NCBI GenBank assembly: GCA_045106815.1
Contig: JBGCFG010000056.1
Span: forward strand, 1 to 64,000
Direction of reading: 5' to 3'
DNA from: JAUIAI01 sp045106815
GTDB taxonomy: Bacteria > Pseudomonadota > Gammaproteobacteria > Burkholderiales > Burkholderiaceae_E
Length of the DNA: 64,000 nt
Shown: in pieces, positions 17,501 to 25,436 of the stretch
How positions within the stretch are numbered: the stretch's first letter is position 1
How the letters are laid out: every line of letters starts with the position of its first letter
Position numbers and translations under genes: made by a program
Notes under the pieces: generated by a model
Database searches by the model: none
Seen by the model: only the letters and a program-made list of their open reading frames with translations
What the model was told of the DNA's origin: nothing

Positions 17501-18568
17501 TCAGGCGTGCGCGAGTGCGCCATCGGGTGTAAACAGCAGTGCGTGATTCAAGTCAAGGTTGAACGCCACCGCCTGGCCTGCATCAAATTGATGGACCCTA
17601 TGCGATTGAGAAACCCAATTCTCGGCGTTCATGCTGAAGTGAACCGTGCTCTCTGAACCACTGATTTCGGTGACCTGAACAGCCCCCTGAACCTGAGCGT
17701 CGCTACTGCCGCCCGCCGCGACCACAACATGATGGGCGCGCAGGCCCAGCACATAGGCGCCGTCAGCAAGCCCCGCGATCGCACCACTGATTGGCCAGCG
17801 GAGCTGGTCTTCAAGCACCAGAAAGCCACCCGCTTTCGTCACAGCGACAGTATTCATGGGTGGCTCCGAAAACACTTGCGCAGTCGCCAGATTGATCGGC
17901 TGCCGGTAGACCTCAGATGTCGGCCCGAATTGCGCAATTCGCCCTTCCTGCATGGCGGCGGTGTGTCCAGCCAATAGCAAAGCCTCTGATGGCTCGGTTG
18001 TGGCGTAAACGACTGTACAGTCACGGTCAGCGAAGATGCGCGGTAATTCGTCGCGCAGTTCTTCCCGCAACTTATAGTCAAGGTTGGCCAACGGTTCGTC
18101 GAGCAAAACGAGGTCTGAGTCTTTCACCAAAGCGCGCGCCATCGCACAGCGCTGCTGCTGACCGCCTGATAGCTCTGACGGTTTTCGATCCAGAAACGGG
18201 CTGAGTTTGAGCATCTCTGCAACCGGCCCCACCCGCTCTCGAATGACTTTGGTAGGCGTCTTAACCACCCGCAGTGGCGATGCGATATTCTCGAACACCG
18301 TCATATTCGGGTAGTTGATAAATTGTTGGTAGACCATAGAGACATTACGCTTTTGGACCGGCATCCCGGTGACGTTTTGTCCCTTAAACCAGATCTCGCC
18401 CTCAGCCGGCTTCAGCAAACCGGCCATCACCTGCATAAGCGTTGTCTTGCCCGCTAATGTCGTCCCAAGCAGGATATTGAAGCCGCTTACCGCGAGATCA
18501 ACGCTAGTGTCGTATATCAGCGTCTGACCTTCTGCTTTGACGACAATGTTTTTGAGCGATAAAGACAC
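17501..18568 (-). CDS. glpS: Glycerol ABC transporter ATPase GlpS (altered H-loop)
   Basis: Cytosolic ATP-binding subunit, 355 residues from a GTG at 18568 (V-S-L-S-L-K-N-I, with AAGG upstream). The open frame extends to 18760 but that extension has no family resemblance. Walker A is G-T-T-L-A-G-K-T (35-42), the signature L-S-G-G-Q (133-137) and Walker B L-V-L-L-D-E (153-158) are canonical, but the H-loop reads A-T-T-E-P, with Thr191 where His is expected. A TOBE-like domain follows residue 240. It lies 12 bases before glpT. The pairing with GlpT implies one canonical and one degenerate ATP site. Confidence 0.9.
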   Translation of the reverse strand: MSLSLKNIVVKAEGQTLIYDTSVDLAVSGFNILLGTTLAGKTTLMQVMAGLLKPAEGEIWFKGQNVTGMPVQKRNVSMVYQQFINYPNMTVFENIASPLRVVKTPTKVIRERVGPVAEMLKLSPFLDRKPSELSGGQQQRCAMARALVKDSDLVLLDEPLANLDYKLREELRDELPRIFADRDCTVVYATTEPSEALLLAGHTAAMQEGRIAQFGPTSEVYRQPINLATAQVFSEPPMNTVAVTKAGGFLVLEDQLRWPISGAIAGLADGAYVLGLRAHHVVVAAGGSSDAQVQGAVQVTEISGSESTVHFSMNAENWVSQSHRVHQFDAGQAVAFNLDLNHALLFTPDGALAHA

Positions 18569-18743
18569 GTGACAGGCCTTACCTGGTAAGCACGACAGGT
18601 GGAAAGACAAAACGCTGGCACAGCCGCGTCCTGCCTTACCCGTCAGCGCGGGGAAGATAAATAAAACAGTGAGAATGTGATGCGCGCTTTCGTCTACAGA
18701 CAAAAATCGAAAAAAGCGCTCAGTGTCAGCTGTGAACAAGTTG

Positions 18744-18773
18744 CCCGGATGACCGGTCAATCGGCCATCCGGG
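18744..18773 (-). promoter_or_regulatory. Intercistronic stem-loop between glpV and glpS
   Basis: CCCGGATG (18744-18751) pairs with CATCCGGG (18766-18773) around a 14-base loop in the 229-base gap between the binding-protein gene and glpS. There is no long T run after it on the minus strand, so it looks more like an mRNA-stabilising or partial-attenuation hairpin than a full terminator. Such hairpins commonly keep binding-protein levels above those of the membrane subunits. Confidence 0.6.
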
Positions 18774-18797
18774 TTTACTCATCCAGTCATTGACTGA

Positions 18798-20537
18798 TTA
18801 CGATGCTTCGGTCCACCGCTTGACCAACTCGTCATAGTCGACGGTTTGACCTTTGGGCTTCTCGTTATCGAGCTTGGCTTTCGCGCCACCTTTACCGAGC
18901 CACTCGGATGCGTCTTTCTCTTCATTGAGACGTGGGCCGCAACCGCCGTAGACATTAGCCTTTTCGTCGGCGCGCTGCATACGGCTCATGACCGTATCCA
19001 TTTCGCCAGCGAGTCGGTCCATTGCCTGCTGAGGCGTAAAGGTGCCGGAGTTCACGTCGCCAATGTTCTGCCACCACAACTGAGCAAGCTTGGGATAGTC
19101 AGGCACATTGACACCGGTGGGCGACCAGTTAACACGGTCTGGTGAGCGATAAAACTCAACCAGTCCACCCAGGTTGGGGGCACGCTCCGTGAAGCTCTCG
19201 TGATTGATCGTGCTCTCACGAATGAAGGTTAGACCAACATGGCTCTTCTTGGTGTCGACAGTCTTGGAGACAACGAACTGAGCGTAGAGCCAGGCAGCTT
19301 TGCGGCGATCAACCGGGGTTGACTTGAAAAGGGTCCAGGAACCAGCGTCCTGATAGCCCAGCTTCTGGCCTTCAACCCAGTACGGTCCTTTGGGTGACGG
19401 CGCCATACGCCATACCGGCTTACCGTTGTCGTCGACCGTATTGTTACCTTCAGATTTGGGGGCCACCATGGATGCCGTAAACGCGGTGTACCAGAAAATC
19501 TGTTGCGCCACATTACCCTGCGATAGCGCTGGCAATGACTGATAAAAGTCATAGTCGGCTGCACCGGGAGGAGCATAGTTACGGAGCCACTCATCCCATT
19601 TGCGGATGGCGTAAACAGCGGCTGGGCCGTTGGTACCACCACCACGAGTAACAGAAGCGCCCGCGGGGTTGCAAGAACCTTCTTCCATACGAATGCCCCA
19701 CTCGTCAATCGGACGGCCATTGGGCAGACCTTTTGATCCGGCTCCGGCCATCGACAACCAAGCGTCTGTCATGCGCCAGCCGAGGTCAGGCGCGCGCTTA
19801 CCGTAGTCCATGTGGCCGTAGATCTTGACCCCATCAATCTCTTTGACGTCTTTTGAGAAAAACTCGGCAATGTCTTCATAGGCAGACCAGTTGACCGGCA
19901 CGCCGAGGTCATAGCCATACTTGGCTTTGAACTTCTCTTTGAGATCGGGACGATCAAACCAGTCTTTGCGGAACCAGTAAAGGTTGGCAAATTGCTGGTC
20001 AGGGAGTTGGTACAGCTTGCCATCTGGCCCGGTGGTGAAGGAAGCACCGACGAAATCTTTGATGTCGAGCATCGGGTTCGTTACGTCTTTACCATCACCT
20101 GCCATCCAGTCGGACAAGTTCACGGCCAACTGCAGGCGTGAGTGGGTGCCGATCAGGTCAGAGTCGTTGATGTAGGCGTCGTACAAGTTACGCTTGGTCT
20201 GCATCTGCGTTTGCACAGCCTGCACAACCTCGCCCTCACCCAGCAACTGGTGATTCACCTTGATGCCGGTGATTTCCTCAAATGCTTTGGTCAAGGTCTT
20301 GGATTCGTATTCGTGGGTCGGGATGGTTTCCGACAGCACATTGATTTCCATGCCGGCGAACGGCTTGGCAGCATCAATAAACCACTGCATTTCTTTCATC
20401 TGCTCATCTTTGCTGAGAGCGGACGGCTGGAACTCTTTTTCAATCCATTGTTTTGCTTCATCCGGCCCCGCATGGGCGGCGGAAGCGAACATGCCGGCCA
20501 ACGCGACAGCGACGGCAACAGCGACTTTGTTCTTCAT
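18798..20537 (-). CDS. glpV: Glycerol ABC transporter periplasmic binding protein GlpV
   Basis: Periplasmic solute-binding protein, 579 residues, large for the class but usual for GlpV. Signal peptide residues 1-23 end A-A-H-A. The mature start G-P-D-E-A-K-Q-W-I-E-K-E-F-Q-P-S-A-L-S is the family hallmark, and the extracellular-ligand fold is seen from N-V-L-S-E-T-I-P-T-H-E-Y-E-S-K-T-L onward. The ATG has a very strong ribosome site (AGGAGGAG). First gene of the operon; direct repeats that fit a GlpR operator lie just upstream. Confidence 0.92.
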   Translation of the reverse strand: MKNKVAVAVAVALAGMFASAAHAGPDEAKQWIEKEFQPSALSKDEQMKEMQWFIDAAKPFAGMEINVLSETIPTHEYESKTLTKAFEEITGIKVNHQLLGEGEVVQAVQTQMQTKRNLYDAYINDSDLIGTHSRLQLAVNLSDWMAGDGKDVTNPMLDIKDFVGASFTTGPDGKLYQLPDQQFANLYWFRKDWFDRPDLKEKFKAKYGYDLGVPVNWSAYEDIAEFFSKDVKEIDGVKIYGHMDYGKRAPDLGWRMTDAWLSMAGAGSKGLPNGRPIDEWGIRMEEGSCNPAGASVTRGGGTNGPAAVYAIRKWDEWLRNYAPPGAADYDFYQSLPALSQGNVAQQIFWYTAFTASMVAPKSEGNNTVDDNGKPVWRMAPSPKGPYWVEGQKLGYQDAGSWTLFKSTPVDRRKAAWLYAQFVVSKTVDTKKSHVGLTFIRESTINHESFTERAPNLGGLVEFYRSPDRVNWSPTGVNVPDYPKLAQLWWQNIGDVNSGTFTPQQAMDRLAGEMDTVMSRMQRADEKANVYGGCGPRLNEEKDASEWLGKGGAKAKLDNEKPKGQTVDYDELVKRWTEAS

Positions 20538-20578
20538 GACTCCTCCTGGTTGTTGAGAAACGCGTAAAGAATCCTACA

Positions 20579-20614
20579 ATCGAAAGAAAACGAATGTCAA
20601 TCGAAGAAAACGAA
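20579..20614. promoter_or_regulatory. Candidate GlpR operator: two direct repeats
   Basis: ATCGAAAGAAAACGAA (20579-20594) and ATCGAAGAAAACGAA (20600-20614) are near-identical and offset by 21 bases, two helical turns. They sit between the divergent glpV and glpR starts. DeoR-family regulators commonly bind such CGAAA/AACGAA repeats, so this is a plausible site to control both operons. Confidence 0.6.
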
Positions 20615-20659
20615 AGTTTTGACTGACAAATTGGTCGAATTCCGAAATAATTCGAATCT

Positions 20660-21463
20660 ATGTCGATTCTTCAGCCCAGACTCAGCCCGCGCCAGTCCGA
20701 TATCGTCCGACTCGCCCGCACCAGCGGCCGGGTCGACGTGGACTCTTTGGCAAGCCAGTTTCAGGTGACACCACAGACGATTCGTAAAGACTTGAATGAA
20801 CTGTGTGAGCACGGCGTGCTTGAGCGCTATCACGGCGGCGCCATGGTGAAATCCGGCGTTGCCAATCTCGCCTACGAATCGCGGCGCGAGATGGCGCCCG
20901 ATGCAAAACATCGCATTGGCGCATTGGCCGCGAGCCTGATCCCTGATGACTGTTCAATCCTGATCAACATCGGCACAACCACCGAGCAGGTGGCCATGGC
21001 CCTGCGCGAGCGGCGCGGGCTCATGGTCATCACTAACAACATTAATGTTGCCCACATCCTGCAGGCTTCACCCGGCATTGAAGTGGTGGTCGCGGGTGGC
21101 GTTTTGCGCCATGCCGATGGCGGCATTGTTGGTGAAGCGGCCGTTGAATTTATTCGCCAGTTTAGGGTTGACTACGCCGTCGTGGGCGCATCGGCGATCG
21201 ATTTGGACGGTTCACTTTTGGATTTTGACTACCGCGAAGTGAGCGTCACAAAAGCGATTCTGGCTGGCGCGAGAAAATCTATATTGGTGGCTGACAGCAT
21301 GAAGTTTGCGCGCTCCGCCCCCGTGCGAATTGGCCATCTATCAGCACTGGATTGCTTTGTTACGGATGAACCACCCCCTTCGTCGATTCGGGCTGTTTGC
21401 CAGGAAAATGACGTCACCATCGAAACCACCAGCGCTGCGTCGCCCCGCGCATTGGCTAACTGA
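20660..21463 (+). CDS. glpR: DeoR-family regulator of glycerol genes, GlpR
   Basis: Cytosolic DeoR-type repressor, 267 residues. The N-terminal helix-turn-helix (about 10-60) reads R-Q-S-D-I-V-R-L-A-R... and contains Q-V-T-P-Q-T-I-R-K-D-L-N-E-L, the DeoR recognition helix. The C-terminal phosphosugar-sensing domain starts with I-N-I-G-T-T-T-E-Q and contains N-N-I-N-V. In this family glycerol 3-phosphate is the usual inducer. Divergent from glpV and three bases upstream of glpD. No ribosome site is visible before the ATG, which is only a few bases downstream of an inverted repeat (CGAATT/AATTCG, 20636-20654). Confidence 0.9.
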   Translation: MSILQPRLSPRQSDIVRLARTSGRVDVDSLASQFQVTPQTIRKDLNELCEHGVLERYHGGAMVKSGVANLAYESRREMAPDAKHRIGALAASLIPDDCSILINIGTTTEQVAMALRERRGLMVITNNINVAHILQASPGIEVVVAGGVLRHADGGIVGEAAVEFIRQFRVDYAVVGASAIDLDGSLLDFDYREVSVTKAILAGARKSILVADSMKFARSAPVRIGHLSALDCFVTDEPPPSSIRAVCQENDVTIETTSAASPRALAN

Positions 21464-21466
21464 TTT

Positions 21467-23083
21467 ATGAACTCTCGCGAGCACGCCGACTCTAACCTGA
21501 CTGAAGCCAACGCTCATCGTGCGCACGCATTTGGCAAGCTAACCGCTGGCGATCCCTTTGATTTACTAATCATTGGCGGTGGCGCGACGGGCTTAGGCGT
21601 TGCTCTTGATGCCGCAAACCGCGGCATGCGAGTAGGCTTGGTTGAAGCCCAGGATTTTGCAAAAGGAACTTCCTCCAGAGCGACCAAACTCCTGCATGGC
21701 GGCGTTCGCTATCTTGCACAGGGTAATGTGCCGTTAGTGCGCGAAGCCCTGCATGAGCGCACGACCCTCATGAGTAACGCACCGCACCTGGCACAGCCCT
21801 TGCCTTTTGTGATGCCGGTCTACGGTAACAAGGGACGCTTCTTTGACAAATGGTTCTATGGCGCAGGGTTGATTCTCTACGATTTACTTGCCGGCAAGGC
21901 GGGCCTGGGCAAGACACGCTTCCTCGGTAGGTCAGGCACGGTTGCTGAATTACCCGGCGTTCGGCAAGAGGGACTGGCCGGCGCTGTTCAGTACTGGGAT
22001 GGCCAGTTCGATGACGCCCGTCTGGCCGTCAGCATCGCTCGGACCGCGGAGCGGGCGGGTGCGGTCATCATCAACCATTGCCGTGTGACCGAACTGGTAC
22101 ATGCCGACAGGCAGGTCACCGGCGCCATTGTTCGCGACGAAGAAACCGGCAAAACGGGCACTGTTAGCGCCAAGTGCATCATTAATGCGGCAGGTGTGTG
22201 GGTGGATTCGATTCGCCGCATGGACAAGGCTGATGCCAAGAGTATGGTGGCACCGAGCCAGGGCGTGCACATTGTTGTGGATCAATCGTTTATGCCGGCA
22301 AAAAACGCCTTGTTGGTACCAAAAACTCAAGATGGCAGGGTGCTGTTTGTTGTTCCCTGGCTCGGTAAACTCATCCTTGGGACGACCGATACCCCGCGCG
22401 ATGATCTGGCGCCTGAACCAACCCCTTTTCATGAAGAGGTTGAGTTCATTCTGAATGAGTCGGCCCGTTACCTGGAGCGGGCGCCCAAACGCAGCGACGT
22501 CTTGTCCGTCTGGGTAGGGCTCAGGCCGCTGGTCAAAGCGCCGAGTGACGACGATCAAAATACAAAAGCGCTATCGCGCGAACATACCGTGCTGGTTGGA
22601 AAATCCGGCCTTGTGACTGTGACTGGCGGCAAGTGGACCACTTACAGGGCGATGGCCGAAGATGTACTGGCTGAGTGCGCCGAACACAAGCTGATCGATC
22701 AGCGACCAGCGGGCGGCACAATTAACCTCCCCCTTGTCGGCGCCAGCGATGTCAATGCTCGGCCGCTTTACGAATCGGCAGGACTGCACTCATACGGCAG
22801 TGAGGCTGACGCTGTGGCGTCGCTCCCTGGCGGATCCATCGAACTGGCAGACGGCCTGACTGAAGCGATGGTGCGGTTCGCTGCCCGTTTTGAATACGCT
22901 CGTACAGTTGAAGACATTCTCGCGCGGCGTTCACGCCTGCTGTTTCTGGACGCCAGGGCCGCAATCAATATCGCAGACCGGGTGAGCGAGATCCTCGCAG
23001 AAGAGTTAGGGCCAGACTTTAACGCACCAGCGTCTGCTCAGGCGTTTAAATCTCTGGCCTCCGGATACCTCGAATTGCCCTGA
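21467..23083 (+). CDS. glpD: Aerobic glycerol-3-phosphate dehydrogenase
   Basis: FAD flavoprotein that oxidises glycerol 3-phosphate to dihydroxyacetone phosphate at the inner membrane and feeds electrons to quinone. The 538-residue product has the dinucleotide fold I-G-G-G-A-T-G-L-G near residue 36, the signature S-S-R-A-T-K-L-L-H-G-G-V-R-Y-L, G-V-H-I-V and a C-terminal helical domain. Starts three bases after glpR, so the two form an operon. Together with GlpK and the GlpVSTPQ importer it completes glycerol use. Confidence 0.96.
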   Translation: MNSREHADSNLTEANAHRAHAFGKLTAGDPFDLLIIGGGATGLGVALDAANRGMRVGLVEAQDFAKGTSSRATKLLHGGVRYLAQGNVPLVREALHERTTLMSNAPHLAQPLPFVMPVYGNKGRFFDKWFYGAGLILYDLLAGKAGLGKTRFLGRSGTVAELPGVRQEGLAGAVQYWDGQFDDARLAVSIARTAERAGAVIINHCRVTELVHADRQVTGAIVRDEETGKTGTVSAKCIINAAGVWVDSIRRMDKADAKSMVAPSQGVHIVVDQSFMPAKNALLVPKTQDGRVLFVVPWLGKLILGTTDTPRDDLAPEPTPFHEEVEFILNESARYLERAPKRSDVLSVWVGLRPLVKAPSDDDQNTKALSREHTVLVGKSGLVTVTGGKWTTYRAMAEDVLAECAEHKLIDQRPAGGTINLPLVGASDVNARPLYESAGLHSYGSEADAVASLPGGSIELADGLTEAMVRFAARFEYARTVEDILARRSRLLFLDARAAINIADRVSEILAEELGPDFNAPASAQAFKSLASGYLELP

Positions 23084-23115
23084 CAACGGCAGCTTCGGGT
23101 AACGCAGATCGAACC

Positions 23116-23793
23116 TTAAGGGGCGCTACCTTCAATAAGAAACCTGGCTGCGACCCAGCCGACGGTTTCCAGGCTCGGCACCCGAACAAAACACCACCGC
23201 TTGCCCTGGGTTAAACGACACCCGTTATTTTGCAGCGCAACGCCATTTTCAAGTTGACCAACCGCCTGGTAGCGGGTTGACGGCCCGGCGCGCAGGTTTA
23301 GCGCGGCGCCTACTTTTAGACCGTTCACGGCCCAGAAATCGGGCCCGTCCAGTAGGGTCTCAGAACGATCCGGGCTATAGACGGCAATCGTCACGAGGGC
23401 CCGCCCCGATGACTGTGTCTGATCCGCTTGTCCAGCATCAGGTGCAAGAAAGACATCAACAACATAATCACCTGACTCGGGGACGACGATGTCGGCCACA
23501 CGCCCGTCCAATGAACTCGCATGAATAGGGAAGTCAGAATCGACCGGCAGAATGTTGAATTGCACGTCGGGCCCCTGACTGAGCAGGTCCACGGACAAGG
23601 TATGCCCTTCTTCAACGGTCAGTGCATAGCGCTGTTTTTGATTCGCATTGACCCGTTGAGAGATTGCTTTCCCGACCCCGTCAACCGGTAATGCCAGACG
23701 CTCGGCCTCAACGGCGTCCGCCGTAGCCAGCGTCATCTGCGACATAGCAAGAGCGAATCCCGCGATTGATTGAACGATAAGCCTTTTGCGCAT
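23116..23793 (-). CDS. Exported protein with PPC-like and bacterial SH3 domains
   Basis: Exported protein of 225 residues from the ATG at 23793 (MRKRLIVQSIAGFALAMSQM), whose signal peptide ends near T-A-D-A. Residues about 45-135 resemble a pre-peptidase C-terminal (PPC) beta domain, with Y-A-L-T-V-E-E-G-H-T-L-S-V and S-G-D-Y-V-V-D-V. Residues about 155-220 are an SH3b domain (L-N-L-R-A-G-P-S-T-R-Y-Q-A-V-G-Q-L) ending in G-W-V-A-A-R-F-L. SH3b domains often bind peptidoglycan. Function unknown. Convergent with glpD. Confidence 0.75.
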   Translation of the reverse strand: MRKRLIVQSIAGFALAMSQMTLATADAVEAERLALPVDGVGKAISQRVNANQKQRYALTVEEGHTLSVDLLSQGPDVQFNILPVDSDFPIHASSLDGRVADIVVPESGDYVVDVFLAPDAGQADQTQSSGRALVTIAVYSPDRSETLLDGPDFWAVNGLKVGAALNLRAGPSTRYQAVGQLENGVALQNNGCRLTQGKRWCFVRVPSLETVGWVAARFLIEGSAP

Positions 23794-24054
23794 CAGCAAT
23801 ACCCTTATGTGAAAGTAAACCCGCCCAGAAACTACCAGGCTAATACCGGGGCACAGAAGGCCTCTCGCCATGCTTCCATCAAGCGCAGACCGGCCGGAAC
23901 GAAGTTCAGGGCTGGCAACTGCGAGCAGGCGCACGAGGTTAGCGGGACAACTGGCCGGTATCCAGCCTACTTATTACGCCACTAGCTCGGATGGGTCAGC
24001 GGGCAGACGACCGCAGGCTGACGAGACCCGTCTAACGGCATTCGAACCGAGTAC

Positions 24055-24756
24055 CTAGTCTATGAATGTGACGGGATCATCACGGCGCACGAGGCCAGGC
24101 CGGCGCACAGCCGCATACACCCCGAAGCTGCTGCCCGCGTGCTGGTTTATTGCCCGGGCAATCGCGGGGTCAGCGGGCAAGTCGCCTTGAGCGAGCGTTG
24201 TCATGATGCAGCGCTCAGTCTCGTAGGTCACTTCAAGCTCGCACTGACCCACTCGAATGGCACGGCCAATCCATTGCTGCTAAGCCAACCCGGGCGCCGT
24301 CGAATTGATCACTATGTTCGGGCGAAAACGCCTCGGATCGACTTGACTATCGGGTAGACGGCTACTCAGCCACTGAAGTGAAGATGTCGTTAACAGGTGG
24401 GTTGCCCCGTCATCGAAATGAGACTGATCAGCTTCTTTTGCCAATGAGACTGGCTGCCCAACAATCTCAGTAATAGCCGTTGCCAACTCAGGGGCGTCGC
24501 TGGACAATCGGCGCCCGTCTGGCAGCAAAACCTGCACCTGCTCGCCGACCACTTCAGCCTGCAGATCAAAAAGACCCGGTAGCGCCCTAAACCACGGCGT
24601 ACCCTTGTGGCTACCCAGCTTGCCATCTGCGGTGACAACAGAAAAGAGCCGGTCAAGGTGCGCACCGCGCCTATCAAATGCCAGTTGATCGCACGCATTA
24701 CCGCGAAGCGATTTAACGGGATATCGGAAGAGTGATTGGACAGAACCGAGCTGCAC
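24055..24756 (-). pseudogene. MOSC-domain protein gene interrupted by an in-frame TAG
   Basis: Codes for a YcbX-like MOSC protein, about 233 residues if read through. The GTG start at 24756 follows CGGAG at good spacing. The first 158 residues contain the MOSC N-terminal barrel (S-L-F-R-Y-P-V-K-S-L-R-G, G-S-H-K-G, R-F-R-P-N-I-V-I). A TAG at 24280-24282 then stops translation, but the same frame continues with Q-Q-W-I-G-R-A-I-R-V-G and E-R-C-I-M-T-T-L-A-Q-G-D-L, the conserved MOSC core with its cysteine, and ends at 24055. Since the C-terminal half carries the molybdenum-cofactor-binding cysteine, a truncated product would be inactive. A nonsense mutation is most likely; sequence error or readthrough are alternatives. 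Confidence 0.8.
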
Positions 24757-24825
24757 TTGTGCTCCGGGTAGTAGATCATCGCCGCGTAAGCAGCTAGTAC
24801 CCGATTATCCACCCAAGGCCTGCCA

Positions 24826-24854
24826 ATTAAAAAGCCCGGTCCAAAGACCGGGCT
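24826..24854 (-). terminator. Rho-independent terminator after the 108-residue exported protein gene
   Basis: AGCCCGGTC (24833-24841) pairs with GACCGGGCT (24846-24854) around a four-base loop, a nine-base-pair GC-rich stem. On the minus strand it is followed by TTTTAATT. It lies 54 bases beyond the stop at 24908. Confidence 0.88.
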
Positions 24855-24907
24855 GTCGCCATCAGTAATGGGGAGGAGGAGGAAGTATTGAAAGCGACTG
24901 GCAGAAA

Positions 24908-25234
24908 TTACTCGGCAAATGCGCTTTCGTCATTGATGTTGCCGATCGAGAAGCCGTCGCGAACTGGTGCGCCGAGTTCGCCGCCAACTGCCAGGCTGGT
25001 CACTGGTGCAACACGCGCTGCGGCTGAACCTTGGAAGCTATCGAGCGCTGATTCAGCGGCTGCATAAACTTCGCCGTCGCTAGCAATTGTGCTCTGCACA
25101 GGAACGCTTGACAGTATTGTTGACTGTGAGAAGGTCAGGCTGCTATCAAGGCCGTTATACAACTCGCCGGCAAAGGCGGATGACGAAAAGGCTGCGAAGA
25201 TGGCAATAGCTGCGATGTTGGTTTTGGTATTCAT
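24908..25234 (-). CDS. Small exported protein of unknown function
   Basis: Small exported protein of 108 residues. The ATG at 25234 has a ribosome site (AGGAG) at good spacing; the frame extends upstream but without support. Residues 1-23 are a textbook signal peptide (NIAAIAIFAAFSSSAFAGE). The mature part is rich in Ser, Ala and Val and acidic, without cysteines or recognisable domain. It has its own terminator, so it is a monocistronic and probably well-expressed gene. I do not recognise the family. Confidence 0.7.
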   Translation of the reverse strand: MNTKTNIAAIAIFAAFSSSAFAGELYNGLDSSLTFSQSTILSSVPVQSTIASDGEVYAAAESALDSFQGSAAARVAPVTSLAVGGELGAPVRDGFSIGNINDESAFAE

Positions 25235-25436
25235 GTGTAGCTCCTGGTTGAGGATGTTGTCTTTCGTGACTGGTGGGTGGTGTGTTGTGTGTTTCGATGA
25301 GTTCATTGTGCTCATCGAAGGTGTCGCGAAAGACCCAGGCACGCATCACTTGGGTATCGGGTTTCTAACAGTTTTGTCTCGCATGGCGAGCCGTATTGGC
25401 CACCAGGGCCGCTTCACTGGTTGTCAGATTGGTTGC

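Noticed and set aside
18569..18760. N-terminal extension of GlpS
   Set aside because: The extension would be 64 residues of non-conserved sequence; GTG at 18568 matches the family start (V-S-L-S-L-K-N-I).
24250..24290. Frameshift in the MOSC gene
   Set aside because: Reading both parts shows they are in the same frame (starts differ by a multiple of three); the break is a single TAG codon, so a frameshift is not needed.
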